A stretch of DNA of 64,000 nucleotides from contig CAWCNV010000006.1 of NCBI GenBank assembly GCA_963797015.1, positions 124,001 to 188,000 on the forward strand. Reading direction: 5' to 3'. Positions 14,490-22,681 of this stretch are shown here, in pieces (within the stretch, counting starts at the first letter, position 1; each line of letters begins with the position of its first letter). The position numbers were made by a program, and so were the translations under genes. Below the pieces are notes generated by a model. The model worked only from the letters and a program-made list of their open reading frames with translations. It did not search any database and had not been told where the DNA came from. The DNA comes from JBBPZA01 sp963797015. Its GTDB lineage: Bacteria; Actinomycetota; Thermoleophilia; Solirubrobacterales; Solirubrobacteraceae.

Positions 14490-16673
14490 ATGAAGAGCCG
14501 GAGGACGGCCCTCGCCGGCGTTGGCGTGAGCGCCGCCCTGGTCGCAGCCATGGCGGGCCTGTTCCTCGTGGTCAGCGCGGTCGTGAGCTTCCACGGCTGG
14601 CCGGGTGGCGGAGTGGACCGCGGCGGCGGTGGCCTCGACGTCTACGACGGCGGCTCGGCCACCACGCCGTTGGCGCCCCGAGGGGCGGCCCCCGGCTCGG
14701 TGGCGGTCGGGCCCGCGACGCCGACGGGGTTGCTCGCCGCTCTGGCGGGCGGCGGTGTGACGGCAGTGGCGGCGGGCGTACCGCTGCCGCTCGGCGCGGT
14801 CATCACGCCCGGCGGCGGGGGCGCTCCGGGGGTCCTGCCACCGGGCATCGGCTCGCCGTCCGGGGGCATCGGCAGCCCGGTGACCGGCGGTAGCCCGGGC
14901 ACCGGCGGAGGCGGCGGAACGGGTACCCCCGGCGGTGGCGGAACTGGCACTCCGGGCGGCGGCGGAACGGGTACCCCCGGCGGTGGCGGAACGGGCTCCC
15001 CGGGCGGGGGCGGAACGGGTACCCCCGGCGGTGGCGGAACGGGCTCCCCGGGCGGCGGCGGGTCGGGCGGCGGCTCCGGCGGCGGGTCGGGCGGCGGCTC
15101 CGGCGGCGGGTCGGGCGGCGGCTCCGGCGGCGGGTCGGGCGGCGGCTCCGGCGGCGGGTCGGGCGGCGGCTCCGGCGGCGGGTCCGGCGGCGGGTCCGGC
15201 GGTGGGTCCGGCGGCGGCGGGTCGGGCGGCGGCTCCGGCGGCGGCTCCGGCGGCGGCGGGTCCGGCTCGAGTGGGGGCGGCGGATCCGGGTCGGGTGGCG
15301 GCGGATCCGGCTCGAACGGCGGCGGCGGCTTCACGGGCGGCGGCTCCTGGGGCAGCGGTCGGTGGCGGCCAGGTTGCTGTGGCCGGCCGGGACGCGGTTC
15401 GCGGGGCAGCGGTCGCGGCCGGCGCTCGTCGGGTAGCTCGAAGGCCCGGCGCTTGGCCAGCGGCGCGGGACAGCGAGGCGAGTCGTTCGCGGTCCGCTCG
15501 GCGTCCGGCTCCGAGCAACGCTCCTCAGACGGCCGCTCGTGCGACCGAGGATCGCGGGGCCGGGGATGGTCTGGCAGCGTTGGCTCGCGGGGCAGCAGCT
15601 GGGGCCGCGGTCGCTCTGGACCAGGCGCGGCGAAGGGCGGCGGCGGTAGCCGCGGCGGCGCTCTTGGCGCCGGCGGCTGGGGACGAGGTCTTTCCGGCAG
15701 CGGCGGCAGCCGCCGCGGTGGCTCCTCCGGCGGGGGCGGAGGCGGCGGTGGCTGGCGCGGCGGTTCCTCCGGCTCCGGCGCCGGCGGCGGTCGCGGTGGG
15801 TGGTCGGGCGGCGGCGGCCGGCGCGGCGGCTTCTCCAACGACGGCGGTGCGCGCGATGGGTTGTCGCGCCCCGGTGGCCAGCGCGGCGGCTCCTCCGGCG
15901 GTGGCGCTGGTCGAGGCGGATGGTCGGGCGGCGGCGGTGGCCGACGTGTTTCCTCCGGCGGTGGCGGCAGTGCCGGCGGATGGTCGGGCGGCGGCGGTGG
16001 CTGGCGTGGTGGTTCGTCTGGCGGTGGTGGTGGTCGGAGTGGTGGGAGCTCGGGTGGCGGCGATGGTCGGCGTGGTGGTTCGTCTGGCGGTGGTGATGGT
16101 CGGAGTGGTGGGAGCTCGGGTGGCCGCGGTGGTTCGTCTGGCGGTGGTGGTGGTCGGAGTGGTGGGAGCTCGGGTGGTGGCGGTGGCTGGCGTGGTGGTT
16201 CCTCGGGCGGCGGCGGCCGGCGAAGCGGTGCCTCTTCGGGCGGCGGTGGTGGCGGCTCGCGCGGTGCCTCTTCGGGCGGCGGCAGCAGTCGGAGCGGTGG
16301 GAGCTCGGGCGGCGGGGGTGGCTGGCGTGGTGGTTCCTCGGGCGGCGGCGGCGGGCAAGGCGGGGGCTCGGGCGGCGGCTCGTCGGGCCGCAGCTATTCG
16401 GCCGGCGGCTCGTCGGGCGGCGGGGGTGGCTGGCGTGGTGGTTCCTCGGGCGGCGGCGGCGGGCAAGGCGGGGGCTCGGGCGGCGGCGCTTCGCGCCGCA
16501 GCTATTCGGGCGCCGGCTCGTCGGGCGCCGGCTCGTCGGGCGGCGGCTCGCCGGGCGGCGGCTCGTCGGGCGGCGGCTCGTCGGGCGGCGGCTCGTCGGG
16601 CGGCGGCTCCTCGCGCGGCGGCTCCGGCGGCGGCTCCGGCGGCGGCGGCTCCAGGGGAGGCCGGAGCGGCTAA
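14490..16673 (+). CDS. Membrane-anchored glycine-rich repeat protein
   Basis: A 727-residue open frame. Residues 1-40 are a signal or membrane anchor (KSRR followed by a hydrophobic segment ending FLVVSAVVSF). A 100-residue Gly/Ala/Pro region leads into TPGGGG and (GGGS)n repeats (about 140-290), then an Arg/Ser/Trp-bearing Gly-rich half ending in GGSSGGGS repeats. Repeat lengths (15, 54, 66, 108 bp) are multiples of three, favouring this frame. It resembles PGRS-like or wall-spanning linker proteins; no domain is recognised. The region is open in several frames on both strands, so the exact product beyond about 15340 is uncertain and a hidden frameshift is possible. The stop overlaps the next gene's stop as CTAA. 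Confidence 0.5.
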   Translation: MKSRRTALAGVGVSAALVAAMAGLFLVVSAVVSFHGWPGGGVDRGGGGLDVYDGGSATTPLAPRGAAPGSVAVGPATPTGLLAALAGGGVTAVAAGVPLPLGAVITPGGGGAPGVLPPGIGSPSGGIGSPVTGGSPGTGGGGGTGTPGGGGTGTPGGGGTGTPGGGGTGSPGGGGTGTPGGGGTGSPGGGGSGGGSGGGSGGGSGGGSGGGSGGGSGGGSGGGSGGGSGGGSGGGSGGGSGGGGSGGGSGGGSGGGGSGSSGGGGSGSGGGGSGSNGGGGFTGGGSWGSGRWRPGCCGRPGRGSRGSGRGRRSSGSSKARRLASGAGQRGESFAVRSASGSEQRSSDGRSCDRGSRGRGWSGSVGSRGSSWGRGRSGPGAAKGGGGSRGGALGAGGWGRGLSGSGGSRRGGSSGGGGGGGGWRGGSSGSGAGGGRGGWSGGGGRRGGFSNDGGARDGLSRPGGQRGGSSGGGAGRGGWSGGGGGRRVSSGGGGSAGGWSGGGGGWRGGSSGGGGGRSGGSSGGGDGRRGGSSGGGDGRSGGSSGGRGGSSGGGGGRSGGSSGGGGGWRGGSSGGGGRRSGASSGGGGGGSRGASSGGGSSRSGGSSGGGGGWRGGSSGGGGGQGGGSGGGSSGRSYSAGGSSGGGGGWRGGSSGGGGGQGGGSGGGASRRSYSGAGSSGAGSSGGGSPGGGSSGGGSSGGGSSGGGSSRGGSGGGSGGGGSRGGRSG
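14910..15340 (+). repeat. TPGGGG and GGGS codon repeats
   Basis: Tandem short repeats: first 18-bp units encoding GTGTPGGGG variants, then about 20 units of 12 bp encoding GGGS. Copies are nearly identical, so the tract is probably unstable by slippage. Confidence 0.8.
16014..16199 (+). repeat. Three in-frame tandem repeats of 66, 54 and 66 bp
   Basis: Each unit begins TCGTCTGGCGGTGGTG and encodes SSGGGGGRSGGSSGGG-type sequence. This tract uses GGT-rich codons unlike the rest of the window. All lengths are multiples of three. Confidence 0.75.
16335..16550 (+). repeat. 108-bp tandem repeat, two copies
   Basis: Copies start at 16335 and 16443 (108 bp, 36 codons) and encode SSGGGGGQGGGSGGG followed by an RSYS segment. 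They are nearly identical, indicating a recent duplication. Confidence 0.75.
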
Positions 16674-17392
16674 CCCTCGGCGGCGCGGGCCGGCGTCGGT
16701 CGCGCGCGCTCGAACGCGCGCAGCATGAAGCGGAGCGACTCGCCCTGCATCTCGCCGTCGTGCTGGATCGAGCGGTGATGCCCGCCTGGGGTGATGATCA
16801 GGCGCCTTCCGGGCATGGTCGCCGCCTGGTGGAGTGCGATCGAGTGGGTCACCGGGATGTTGTCGTCGCCCTCGGCGTGCAGGAGCATCAGCGGCGCATC
16901 GAGCGCGCGCACCTCCCACGTCAGGTCGTGGGCCTCGACGAACGCCTCGACGCGGCGGGCGTCGGCGTGCCACTCCCAGTCGCCCGAGCGCAGCCCGCGC
17001 AGGAGCTGCTCGGAGCCGGCGGGGCAGATCGCCACCACGGCCGCCGCGTCCAGGCGCCGCCCGGCCAGGATCGCCACGTAGCCGCCGAGGCTCGAGCCGC
17101 GCACGGCCACCGGTCCGTCCCCCAGCAGCGAGCGCATCGTGAGCACGTCGTCGACCATGCGGTCGTCGAGCGGCCCCTCGCTCTCGCCGTGCCCGCGCTG
17201 GTCGTAGACGACCGCGGCTAGCCCGGCCGTGCGCGCCCCGCGCGCGAAGTCGAAGTGGTTCTCCTTGCGCGAGCCGGCCCCGTGGACGATCACCACGCCG
17301 CCCAGCGGCGGCCGCTCGGGCTCGAAGACCGCGTAGGCGAGGCCGTCGAGCGTTCCGGTGCGTTCCGGTGGGGCAGGGGTCGGATGCCGCAT
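16670..17392 (-). CDS. Alpha/beta hydrolase (serine hydrolase, small)
   Basis: A 240-residue alpha/beta hydrolase unrelated in detail to the cluster at 4-8 kb. It has VVIVHGAGSRKEN as the oxyanion loop, YDQRGHGES, the nucleophile elbow RGSSLGGY, an acid region HAEGDDNIP and a C-terminal HH pair in PGGHHRS. It resembles acyl-peptide or dienelactone-type hydrolases. The start ATG (17392) is only 15 bp from the divergent lysA ATG, and the stop overlaps the stop of the glycine-rich gene by 4 bp. Confidence 0.75.
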   Translation of the reverse strand: MRHPTPAPPERTGTLDGLAYAVFEPERPPLGGVVIVHGAGSRKENHFDFARGARTAGLAAVVYDQRGHGESEGPLDDRMVDDVLTMRSLLGDGPVAVRGSSLGGYVAILAGRRLDAAAVVAICPAGSEQLLRGLRSGDWEWHADARRVEAFVEAHDLTWEVRALDAPLMLLHAEGDDNIPVTHSIALHQAATMPGRRLIITPGGHHRSIQHDGEMQGESLRFMLRAFERARPTPARAAEG

Positions 17393-17407
17393 AATCGAGC
17401 GCCGATC

Positions 17408-18676
17408 ATGGCAGGAACACCCGCCACCGAGACGCCGTCAGCCGTCTACCCGATCTCGAGCCGAGTCAACGAGGCAGGTCGCCTCGAGGTCGGCGGCTGC
17501 GACGTCGTCGAGCTCGTCCACGAGCACGGGACACCTGCCTACGTCGTCGCCGAGGACGACCTGCGCGCCCGCGCGCGGAGCTTCCGCGCCGCGCTGGCCG
17601 CCCGCCACCGGGACGGCGAGGTCCTGTTCGCGTCGAAGGCGTTCCCGTGCACGGCGGTCTACCGGCTGTTCGCCGAGGAGGGGCTCTCGTGCGACGTCGC
17701 GAGCGGCGGCGAGCTGCACGCGGCGCTCAGCGCCGGCTTCGATCCCGAGCGCGTCTACCTGCACGGCAACGCCAAGTCGCGGGCCGAGCTCGCGGCCGCG
17801 CTGGACGCGGGCGTCGGCCACGTGGTGATCGACAACCTCGACGAGATCGACCGCCTCGCGGCGCTTCTGGACGGTCGGCGCCAGAAGGTGCTGGTCCGCG
17901 TCACGCCGGGCATCAAGCCGTCCACGCACGACTTCATCTCCACGGGCCAGCTCGACTCGAAGTTCGGGCTCGCGCCCGACGACGCGCGCGTCGCCATCGA
18001 GCGCGTCCAGCAGGTCGAGGGCCTGGAGCTCCGCGGCCTGCACATGCACATCGGCTCGCAGATCTTCGAGCTCGAGTCCTTCCGGCGCGCTGTCGAGGCG
18101 CTCGCGCCGCTCGGGGACTTCCCGGTATACGACCTCGGCGGCGGGCTCGGCGTCGCCTACACCGCGGGGGACGAGCCGCCGACGATCGAGGAGTACGTCG
18201 AGGCCAAGGTCAGCGCCGCGCACGAGGTGCTCGGCTCAGAGCCGCGGCTCCTGATCGAGCCGGGCCGCGCGCTCGTCGCCAACTCGACCGTGACCGCCTA
18301 CCGCGTCGAGACGGTCAAGCGCGGGGTCTCGACCTACGTCGCGGTCGACGGCGGCATGTCCGACAACCTGCGCCCGATGCTCTACGGCTCGGTCTACGAA
18401 GCGGTCATCGCCGACCGGCTCGCTCCGGGAGGCGAGCTGTGCCACGTCGCCGGCAAGCACTGTGAGTCCGGCGACGTGCTCGTGCACGACGTGCACCTCC
18501 ACGATCCGCGCCCCGGCGACGTGCTGGTCACGCCGGCGACGGGCGCGTACGGGCACGCGCTCGCCAACAACTACAACGGCGTCCCGCGGCCGCCGGTGAT
18601 CTTCTGCCGCGGCGGCGACGCCCGCGTCGTGGTGCGGCGGGAGACCTACGCCGATCTCGTCGCGCGCGATGTGTGA
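17408..18676 (+). CDS. lysA: Diaminopimelate decarboxylase
   Basis: A 422-residue PLP enzyme (alanine-racemase barrel fold) converting meso-diaminopimelate to L-lysine, the last step of lysine synthesis. Seen are the PLP lysine in FASKAF (about 77), HMHIGSQI, the glycine-rich phosphate site DLGGGLG, GRALVANS, and the cross-subunit cysteine in HCESGDVL (about 352). First gene of the lysA-hom-thrC-thrB operon. ATG 17408 is used; CATAAT (17390-17395) may be its -10. Upstream in-frame starts would run into the divergent hydrolase. Confidence 0.95.
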   Translation: MAGTPATETPSAVYPISSRVNEAGRLEVGGCDVVELVHEHGTPAYVVAEDDLRARARSFRAALAARHRDGEVLFASKAFPCTAVYRLFAEEGLSCDVASGGELHAALSAGFDPERVYLHGNAKSRAELAAALDAGVGHVVIDNLDEIDRLAALLDGRRQKVLVRVTPGIKPSTHDFISTGQLDSKFGLAPDDARVAIERVQQVEGLELRGLHMHIGSQIFELESFRRAVEALAPLGDFPVYDLGGGLGVAYTAGDEPPTIEEYVEAKVSAAHEVLGSEPRLLIEPGRALVANSTVTAYRVETVKRGVSTYVAVDGGMSDNLRPMLYGSVYEAVIADRLAPGGELCHVAGKHCESGDVLVHDVHLHDPRPGDVLVTPATGAYGHALANNYNGVPRPPVIFCRGGDARVVVRRETYADLVARDV

Positions 18677-18678
18677 CG

Positions 18679-19902
18679 ATGCCTGACCCCTTCCGGGTCG
18701 GGCTGCTCGGCCACGGGACCGTCGGCGCCGCGTTCGCCGAGCTGCTCGAGGAGCGCGCCGCGAGCGTCGAGGAGACCGTCGGCCTGCGACCGCAGCTCAG
18801 CGGCTTCCTGACCCGCTCGCATGGCGATTTCGATCGGATCCTCGCCGACTCGCAACTGATCGTCGAGCTCATGGGCGGGCTCGAGCCCGCGCGCGAGTAC
18901 GTGCTGCGCGCGATGCGCGCCGGGCGCCACGTGGTGACGGCCAACAAGCAGCTGCTCTCCCAGCACGGCGACGAGCTGTGGGCGGCCGCCCGCGAGGCCG
19001 GCGTCCAGCTTCGCTTCGAGGCGGCGGTGGCCGGCGTCGTACCCGTCATACGCGTGCTCTCGGAGACTCTCGCCGCCGCCCACGTCGAGCGCATCCACGG
19101 GATCGTCAACGGGACGACGAACTTCGTGCTCTCCGAGATGGCCGCGACCGGCGCCACCTACGAGGCGGCGCTGAGCCGCGCGCAGGAGCTCGGGTACGCG
19201 GAGGCCGACCCGAGCGAGGACGTCTCGGGCCGTGACGCAGCGGCCAAGATGGCGATCCTCGCGCGGCTCGCCTTCGGGGCGCCGGTGCGCCTCGAACAGG
19301 TGCGCTTCGAGGGCATCGAGCACATCACCGTCGACGACCTCGAGTACGCGCGCGAGCTCGGGCTGCAGCTCAAGCTGCTGGGCACCGCCGAGCGCGTCGA
19401 CGGCGGGCTGTCGGTCCGCGTTCACCCCGCGTTCCTCTACGGCGGGCACCCGCTGGCCAGCGTCGCCGGGCCGTTCAACGCGGTCACGGTCGAGTCCGAT
19501 GCGATCACCGAGATCACGATGTCCGGGCCGGGCGCGGGCGGGCCCCAGACGGCCAGCGCCGTGCTCGGCGACGTCGTCAGCGCGATGATCCCGCCCCCGA
19601 GCCTGCCGCCACCGGCACGCGACCTGCCGCTCGTCGAGGACGTCGTGTCGGCCTTCTACCTGCACCTCGAAGTCGCCGACCGGCCCGGCGTGCTCGCCCA
19701 GGTCGCGCAGGTGCTCGGCATGCAGGGGGTGTCGGTGAAGTCGGTGGTGCAGAAGGGCCTGGGCGACGACGCGCGGCTGGTGATGGTGCTCCACCCGGTC
19801 GAGGAGGCACGCTTCTTCGCCGCCGTGCGGCTGATCGGCCAGCTCGACGCGATGCGCGCGCCGCCGCGGGCGATCCGGGTGATCGAGGAGGAGTTCCTCT
19901 GA
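18679..19902 (+). CDS. hom: Homoserine dehydrogenase with ACT domain
   Basis: A 407-residue enzyme reducing aspartate semialdehyde to homoserine. An N-terminal NAD(P)-binding site (VGLLGHGTVGAA) is followed by the catalytic domain with HVVTANKQLL, HGIVNGTTNFVL and EADPSEDVSGRDAAAK. A C-terminal ACT domain (about 325-405, LEVADRPGVLAQVAQ) probably mediates threonine feedback. An in-frame GTG at 18673 would overlap the lysA stop as GTGA and is a plausible alternative start given the same pattern elsewhere. It is second in the operon. Confidence 0.95.
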   Translation: MPDPFRVGLLGHGTVGAAFAELLEERAASVEETVGLRPQLSGFLTRSHGDFDRILADSQLIVELMGGLEPAREYVLRAMRAGRHVVTANKQLLSQHGDELWAAAREAGVQLRFEAAVAGVVPVIRVLSETLAAAHVERIHGIVNGTTNFVLSEMAATGATYEAALSRAQELGYAEADPSEDVSGRDAAAKMAILARLAFGAPVRLEQVRFEGIEHITVDDLEYARELGLQLKLLGTAERVDGGLSVRVHPAFLYGGHPLASVAGPFNAVTVESDAITEITMSGPGAGGPQTASAVLGDVVSAMIPPPSLPPPARDLPLVEDVVSAFYLHLEVADRPGVLAQVAQVLGMQGVSVKSVVQKGLGDDARLVMVLHPVEEARFFAAVRLIGQLDAMRAPPRAIRVIEEEFL

Positions 19903-19910
19903 GCAGCGGC

Positions 19911-20912
19911 GTGATCGAGCGTTATCTCGATGAGCTGCCGTTCGCGCCCGGCGATCCGATCGTGTCGCTGTCGGAGGGCTCGACGCCGCTGGTGCCCGCC
20001 CCGGTGCTCTCCGAGCTCGCGGGTACGGAGGTGTGGCTCAAGCTCGAAGGCGCCAACCCGACCGGCTCGTTCAAGGACCGCGGGATGACGTGCGCCGTCT
20101 CGGCCGCCGTGCGCGAGGGCGCGCGGGCGGTGATCTGCGCGTCGACCGGCAACACCGCGGCGAGCGCCGCCGCCTACGCTGCGCGCGCCGGCCTGATGGG
20201 CGCGGTGATCGTGCCCGAGGGGAAGATCGCCACCGGGAAGCTCGCCCAGGCGCTGGTCCACGGAGCGCGCGTGGTGGCGCTGCGCGGGAACTTCGACCAG
20301 GCGCTCGAGCTCGTCCGCGAGCTCGTCGACCGCAACCCGATCGCGCTCGTCAACTCGGTCAACGCCTTCCGGCTCGAGGGCCAGAAGACCGCCGCCTTCG
20401 AGGTCCTCGACGAGCTCGGCGAGATCGACGCGCTGTGCATCCCGGTCGGCAACGCGGGCAACGTCACCGCCTACTGGAAGGGCTTCCAGGAGCGCGGCAG
20501 CGCCCCGCGCATGCTCGGCTTCCAGGCCGAGGGCGCGGCCCCGCTTGTGCGCGGCGAGCCGGTGGCCCAGCCCGAGACGGTGGCCAGCGCGATCCGCATC
20601 GGCAACCCGGCGCGCTGGGAGGAGGCGATGGGCGCGGTGACCGGCTCGCGCGGCGCCATGCGCGCGGTCTCGGACGACGAGATCCTCGACGCCTGGCGGC
20701 TGCTCGCCCAGCGCGAGGGGGTGTTCTGCGAGCCGGCTTCGGCCGCCGCGGTGGCCGGCCTGCTGCGCCACGGCGCCCAGGGCGCCGGACGGATCGTGTG
20801 CGTGCTGACAGGCCACGGACTCAAGGACCCGCAGACGGCGCTCGACCGCGCGGGCGCCGTGGTGCCGTGCGAGCCCGAGCTCGAGGCGCTCGAGCAGGCG
20901 GTGCTCGCTTGA
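19911..20912 (+). CDS. thrC: Threonine synthase
   Basis: A 333-residue fold-type II PLP enzyme converting O-phosphohomoserine to threonine. The PLP lysine is in PTGSFKDRGM, with CASTGNTAASAAAYAARAG for phosphate and substrate binding, VGNAGNVTAYWKG, and VLTGHGLKDP near the C-terminus. The length fits the short bacterial form. GTG 19911 begins 8 nt after the hom stop. The stop overlaps the TTG start of thrB. Confidence 0.95.
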   Translation: MIERYLDELPFAPGDPIVSLSEGSTPLVPAPVLSELAGTEVWLKLEGANPTGSFKDRGMTCAVSAAVREGARAVICASTGNTAASAAAYAARAGLMGAVIVPEGKIATGKLAQALVHGARVVALRGNFDQALELVRELVDRNPIALVNSVNAFRLEGQKTAAFEVLDELGEIDALCIPVGNAGNVTAYWKGFQERGSAPRMLGFQAEGAAPLVRGEPVAQPETVASAIRIGNPARWEEAMGAVTGSRGAMRAVSDDEILDAWRLLAQREGVFCEPASAAAVAGLLRHGAQGAGRIVCVLTGHGLKDPQTALDRAGAVVPCEPELEALEQAVLA

Positions 20913-21760
20913 ACCGCCGCCGGGTAGTCCGCGTCCCGGCCTCCTCGGCCAATCTCGGCCCGGGCTACGACGTGCTGGCCGCGGCCCTGTCCCTGCACCT
21001 CGAGCTCGAGGTCGAGGAGACGGGCCGCTTCGCGGTCGAGACCGATCTGGACGTGGCCCGCGACCAGCGCAACCTGTGCGTGCGGGCGTTCGCGCGCCTG
21101 GCGTCGCCCGAGGACTTCACGTTCCGCATCCGCTCGAGGATCCCGCTCTCCGGCGGGCTGGGCTCGAGCGCAGCGGCAACGGTCGCGGGGTTGATGGCGG
21201 CCGATCACCTGTTCGAGCTCGACGCCGACGTACTCGAGCACGCGACCGTACTGGAGGGTCATCCCGACAACGCCGCCGCCGCGCTGCTCGGCGGCTTCGT
21301 GATCTGCGCCGACGGCGAGGCGACGCGCTTCGATGCCCCGGCCGGGCTGGAGTCGGTCGTCGTCGTGCCCCACGAGGCCGTTCACACCCGTGAGGCGCGC
21401 GCGGCGATGCCCGCACAGGTGCCGCTCGCGGACGCCGTCTTCACCGCCGCGCACGCGTCGCTGCTCGTACACGGCCTGGGGGCCGGCGACTGGGACTTGG
21501 TCTCCCGCGGCCTGGCCGACCGGCTGCACCAGCCCCGGCGCGCCCATCTCTACCCGCGCTCGTTGGAGCTGGTCGAGCACGCCCGCGAGCTGGGAGCGCT
21601 GGGAGCGACGATCTCGGGCGCCGGGCCCTCGGTGCTCGTGTGGACCCACTACGAGAGCACGGGCGGCGCGGCGGCGCGGTTGCGGCGCGAGGCGGAGGGC
21701 TGGGCCGACGTCCTGCGCGTGCCGTTCGAGCCCCAGGGCGCCGACGTGCGCGCGCTGTAG
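20909..21760 (+). CDS. thrB: Homoserine kinase
   Basis: A 283-residue GHMP kinase phosphorylating homoserine. It shows VPASSANLGPGYDVL at the N-terminus, the ATP-binding motif PLSGGLGSSAAATVAG, and the C-terminal ISGAGPSVL motif. No ATG or GTG is available near the N-terminus. TTG 20909 overlaps the thrC stop as TTGA and is the best start, a sign of coupling. Last gene of the lysine/threonine operon. Confidence 0.95.
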   Translation: MNRRRVVRVPASSANLGPGYDVLAAALSLHLELEVEETGRFAVETDLDVARDQRNLCVRAFARLASPEDFTFRIRSRIPLSGGLGSSAAATVAGLMAADHLFELDADVLEHATVLEGHPDNAAAALLGGFVICADGEATRFDAPAGLESVVVVPHEAVHTREARAAMPAQVPLADAVFTAAHASLLVHGLGAGDWDLVSRGLADRLHQPRRAHLYPRSLELVEHARELGALGATISGAGPSVLVWTHYESTGGAAARLRREAEGWADVLRVPFEPQGADVRAL

Positions 21761-21822
21761 CGGAGTGCCGGGCAGGGGTATAGGCTGCGCCGCTGCCACT
21801 CACTGGACCGAAAGGAAGCAAA

Positions 21823-22637
21823 ATGACGTCCCGACCGATCCGCCTGGCCGGAGCCGCGCTGCTCGCCGCCGGCTCGCTGGGCGTGCTCGCCGCGTGCGGC
21901 TCGAGCGATGACAACGGCAGCAGCAGCAGCGACATCGCCGCGAGCTGCAAGGCCAACGACGCCGTCAACGCGGGCTTCAGCAAGTTGTTCGAGACCACGC
22001 CGGCGCTGCAGACCGGCAAGCCCCCGACCACGCGCGGCGGCAGAAGGCGCAGATCCAGGCGAACTTCGATCGCTACGTCGCCGGGCCTCTCAACCAGATC
22101 GAGCAGAACCCCCCCGACGAGATCAAGGACGAGATCAAGACGGCCGTCGCCGCGGCCCGCAAGGTCCGCGACGGCGACGTCCAGACGATCTCATCTCCTG
22201 CGTTCCAGCAGCAGACGCGCAAGATCGACGCGTTCTACTTCGACAACTGTGGCGGGCAGAAGAACGCGGTCAAGGCGATCGACTACGCCTACGACGGGCT
22301 CAAGCCGACCTTCACGGTCGGTCAGGTGCACTTCAAGATGCAGAACACCGGCAAGGAAGTGCACGAGATGCAGATCGCGCGCCTGAAGCCCGGCGTCACC
22401 AAGACGTTCGCGCAGATCCTCAAGCTTCCGCTGAACCAGGCGGACAAGTACGTCGAGCAGGTCACCGGAGCGGATCCGGTGCCCAGCGGCCAGTCGTCGT
22501 ACGCCTCGGCCAACCTGGCTGCCGGCCAGTACATCGCGATCTGCTTCATCCCTCAGGGAACGACCAAGCTGCCGCCCAACGGCAAGGGCAAGCCCCACTA
22601 CCTGCTCGGGATGCAGAAGGAGTTCACCGTCAAGTAG
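21823..22637 (+). pseudogene. Lipoprotein with cupredoxin-like C-terminus, disrupted by a -1 frameshift
   Basis: The first frame gives a lipoprotein signal (lipobox LAAC) and continues to about 22020 (TPALQTGKPP). The coding sense then resumes in the next frame (DHARRQKAQIQANFD) and runs to TAG 22637. The break lies in a C5 run (22021-22025); six C would restore a 271-residue protein. The C-terminus (VHFKMQNTGKEVHEMQIARL, then AICFIPQG and KPHYLLGM) looks cupredoxin-like with possible His/Cys/His/Met ligands. The start has AAAGGAAG upstream and TATAGG further up. Either a homopolymer sequencing error or a real lesion. Confidence 0.75.
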
Positions 22638-22641
22638 TCCG

Positions 22642-22660
22642 CGCCGCGAACGCCGCGGCG
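22642..22660 (+). terminator. Hairpin after the lipoprotein gene
   Basis: CGCCGCG-aacgc-CGCGGCG directly follows the stop codon, with a G-rich tail instead of a T-run. Possible terminator or 3' stabiliser. Confidence 0.4.
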
Positions 22661-22681
22661 GGGGGCGCCGTACTCAACGGC

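Noticed and set aside
14910..16620. Mobile element or integration scar
   Set aside because: The repeats are codon-phased Gly/Ser units inside a coding frame; no terminal inverted repeats, target duplication or transposase was seen.
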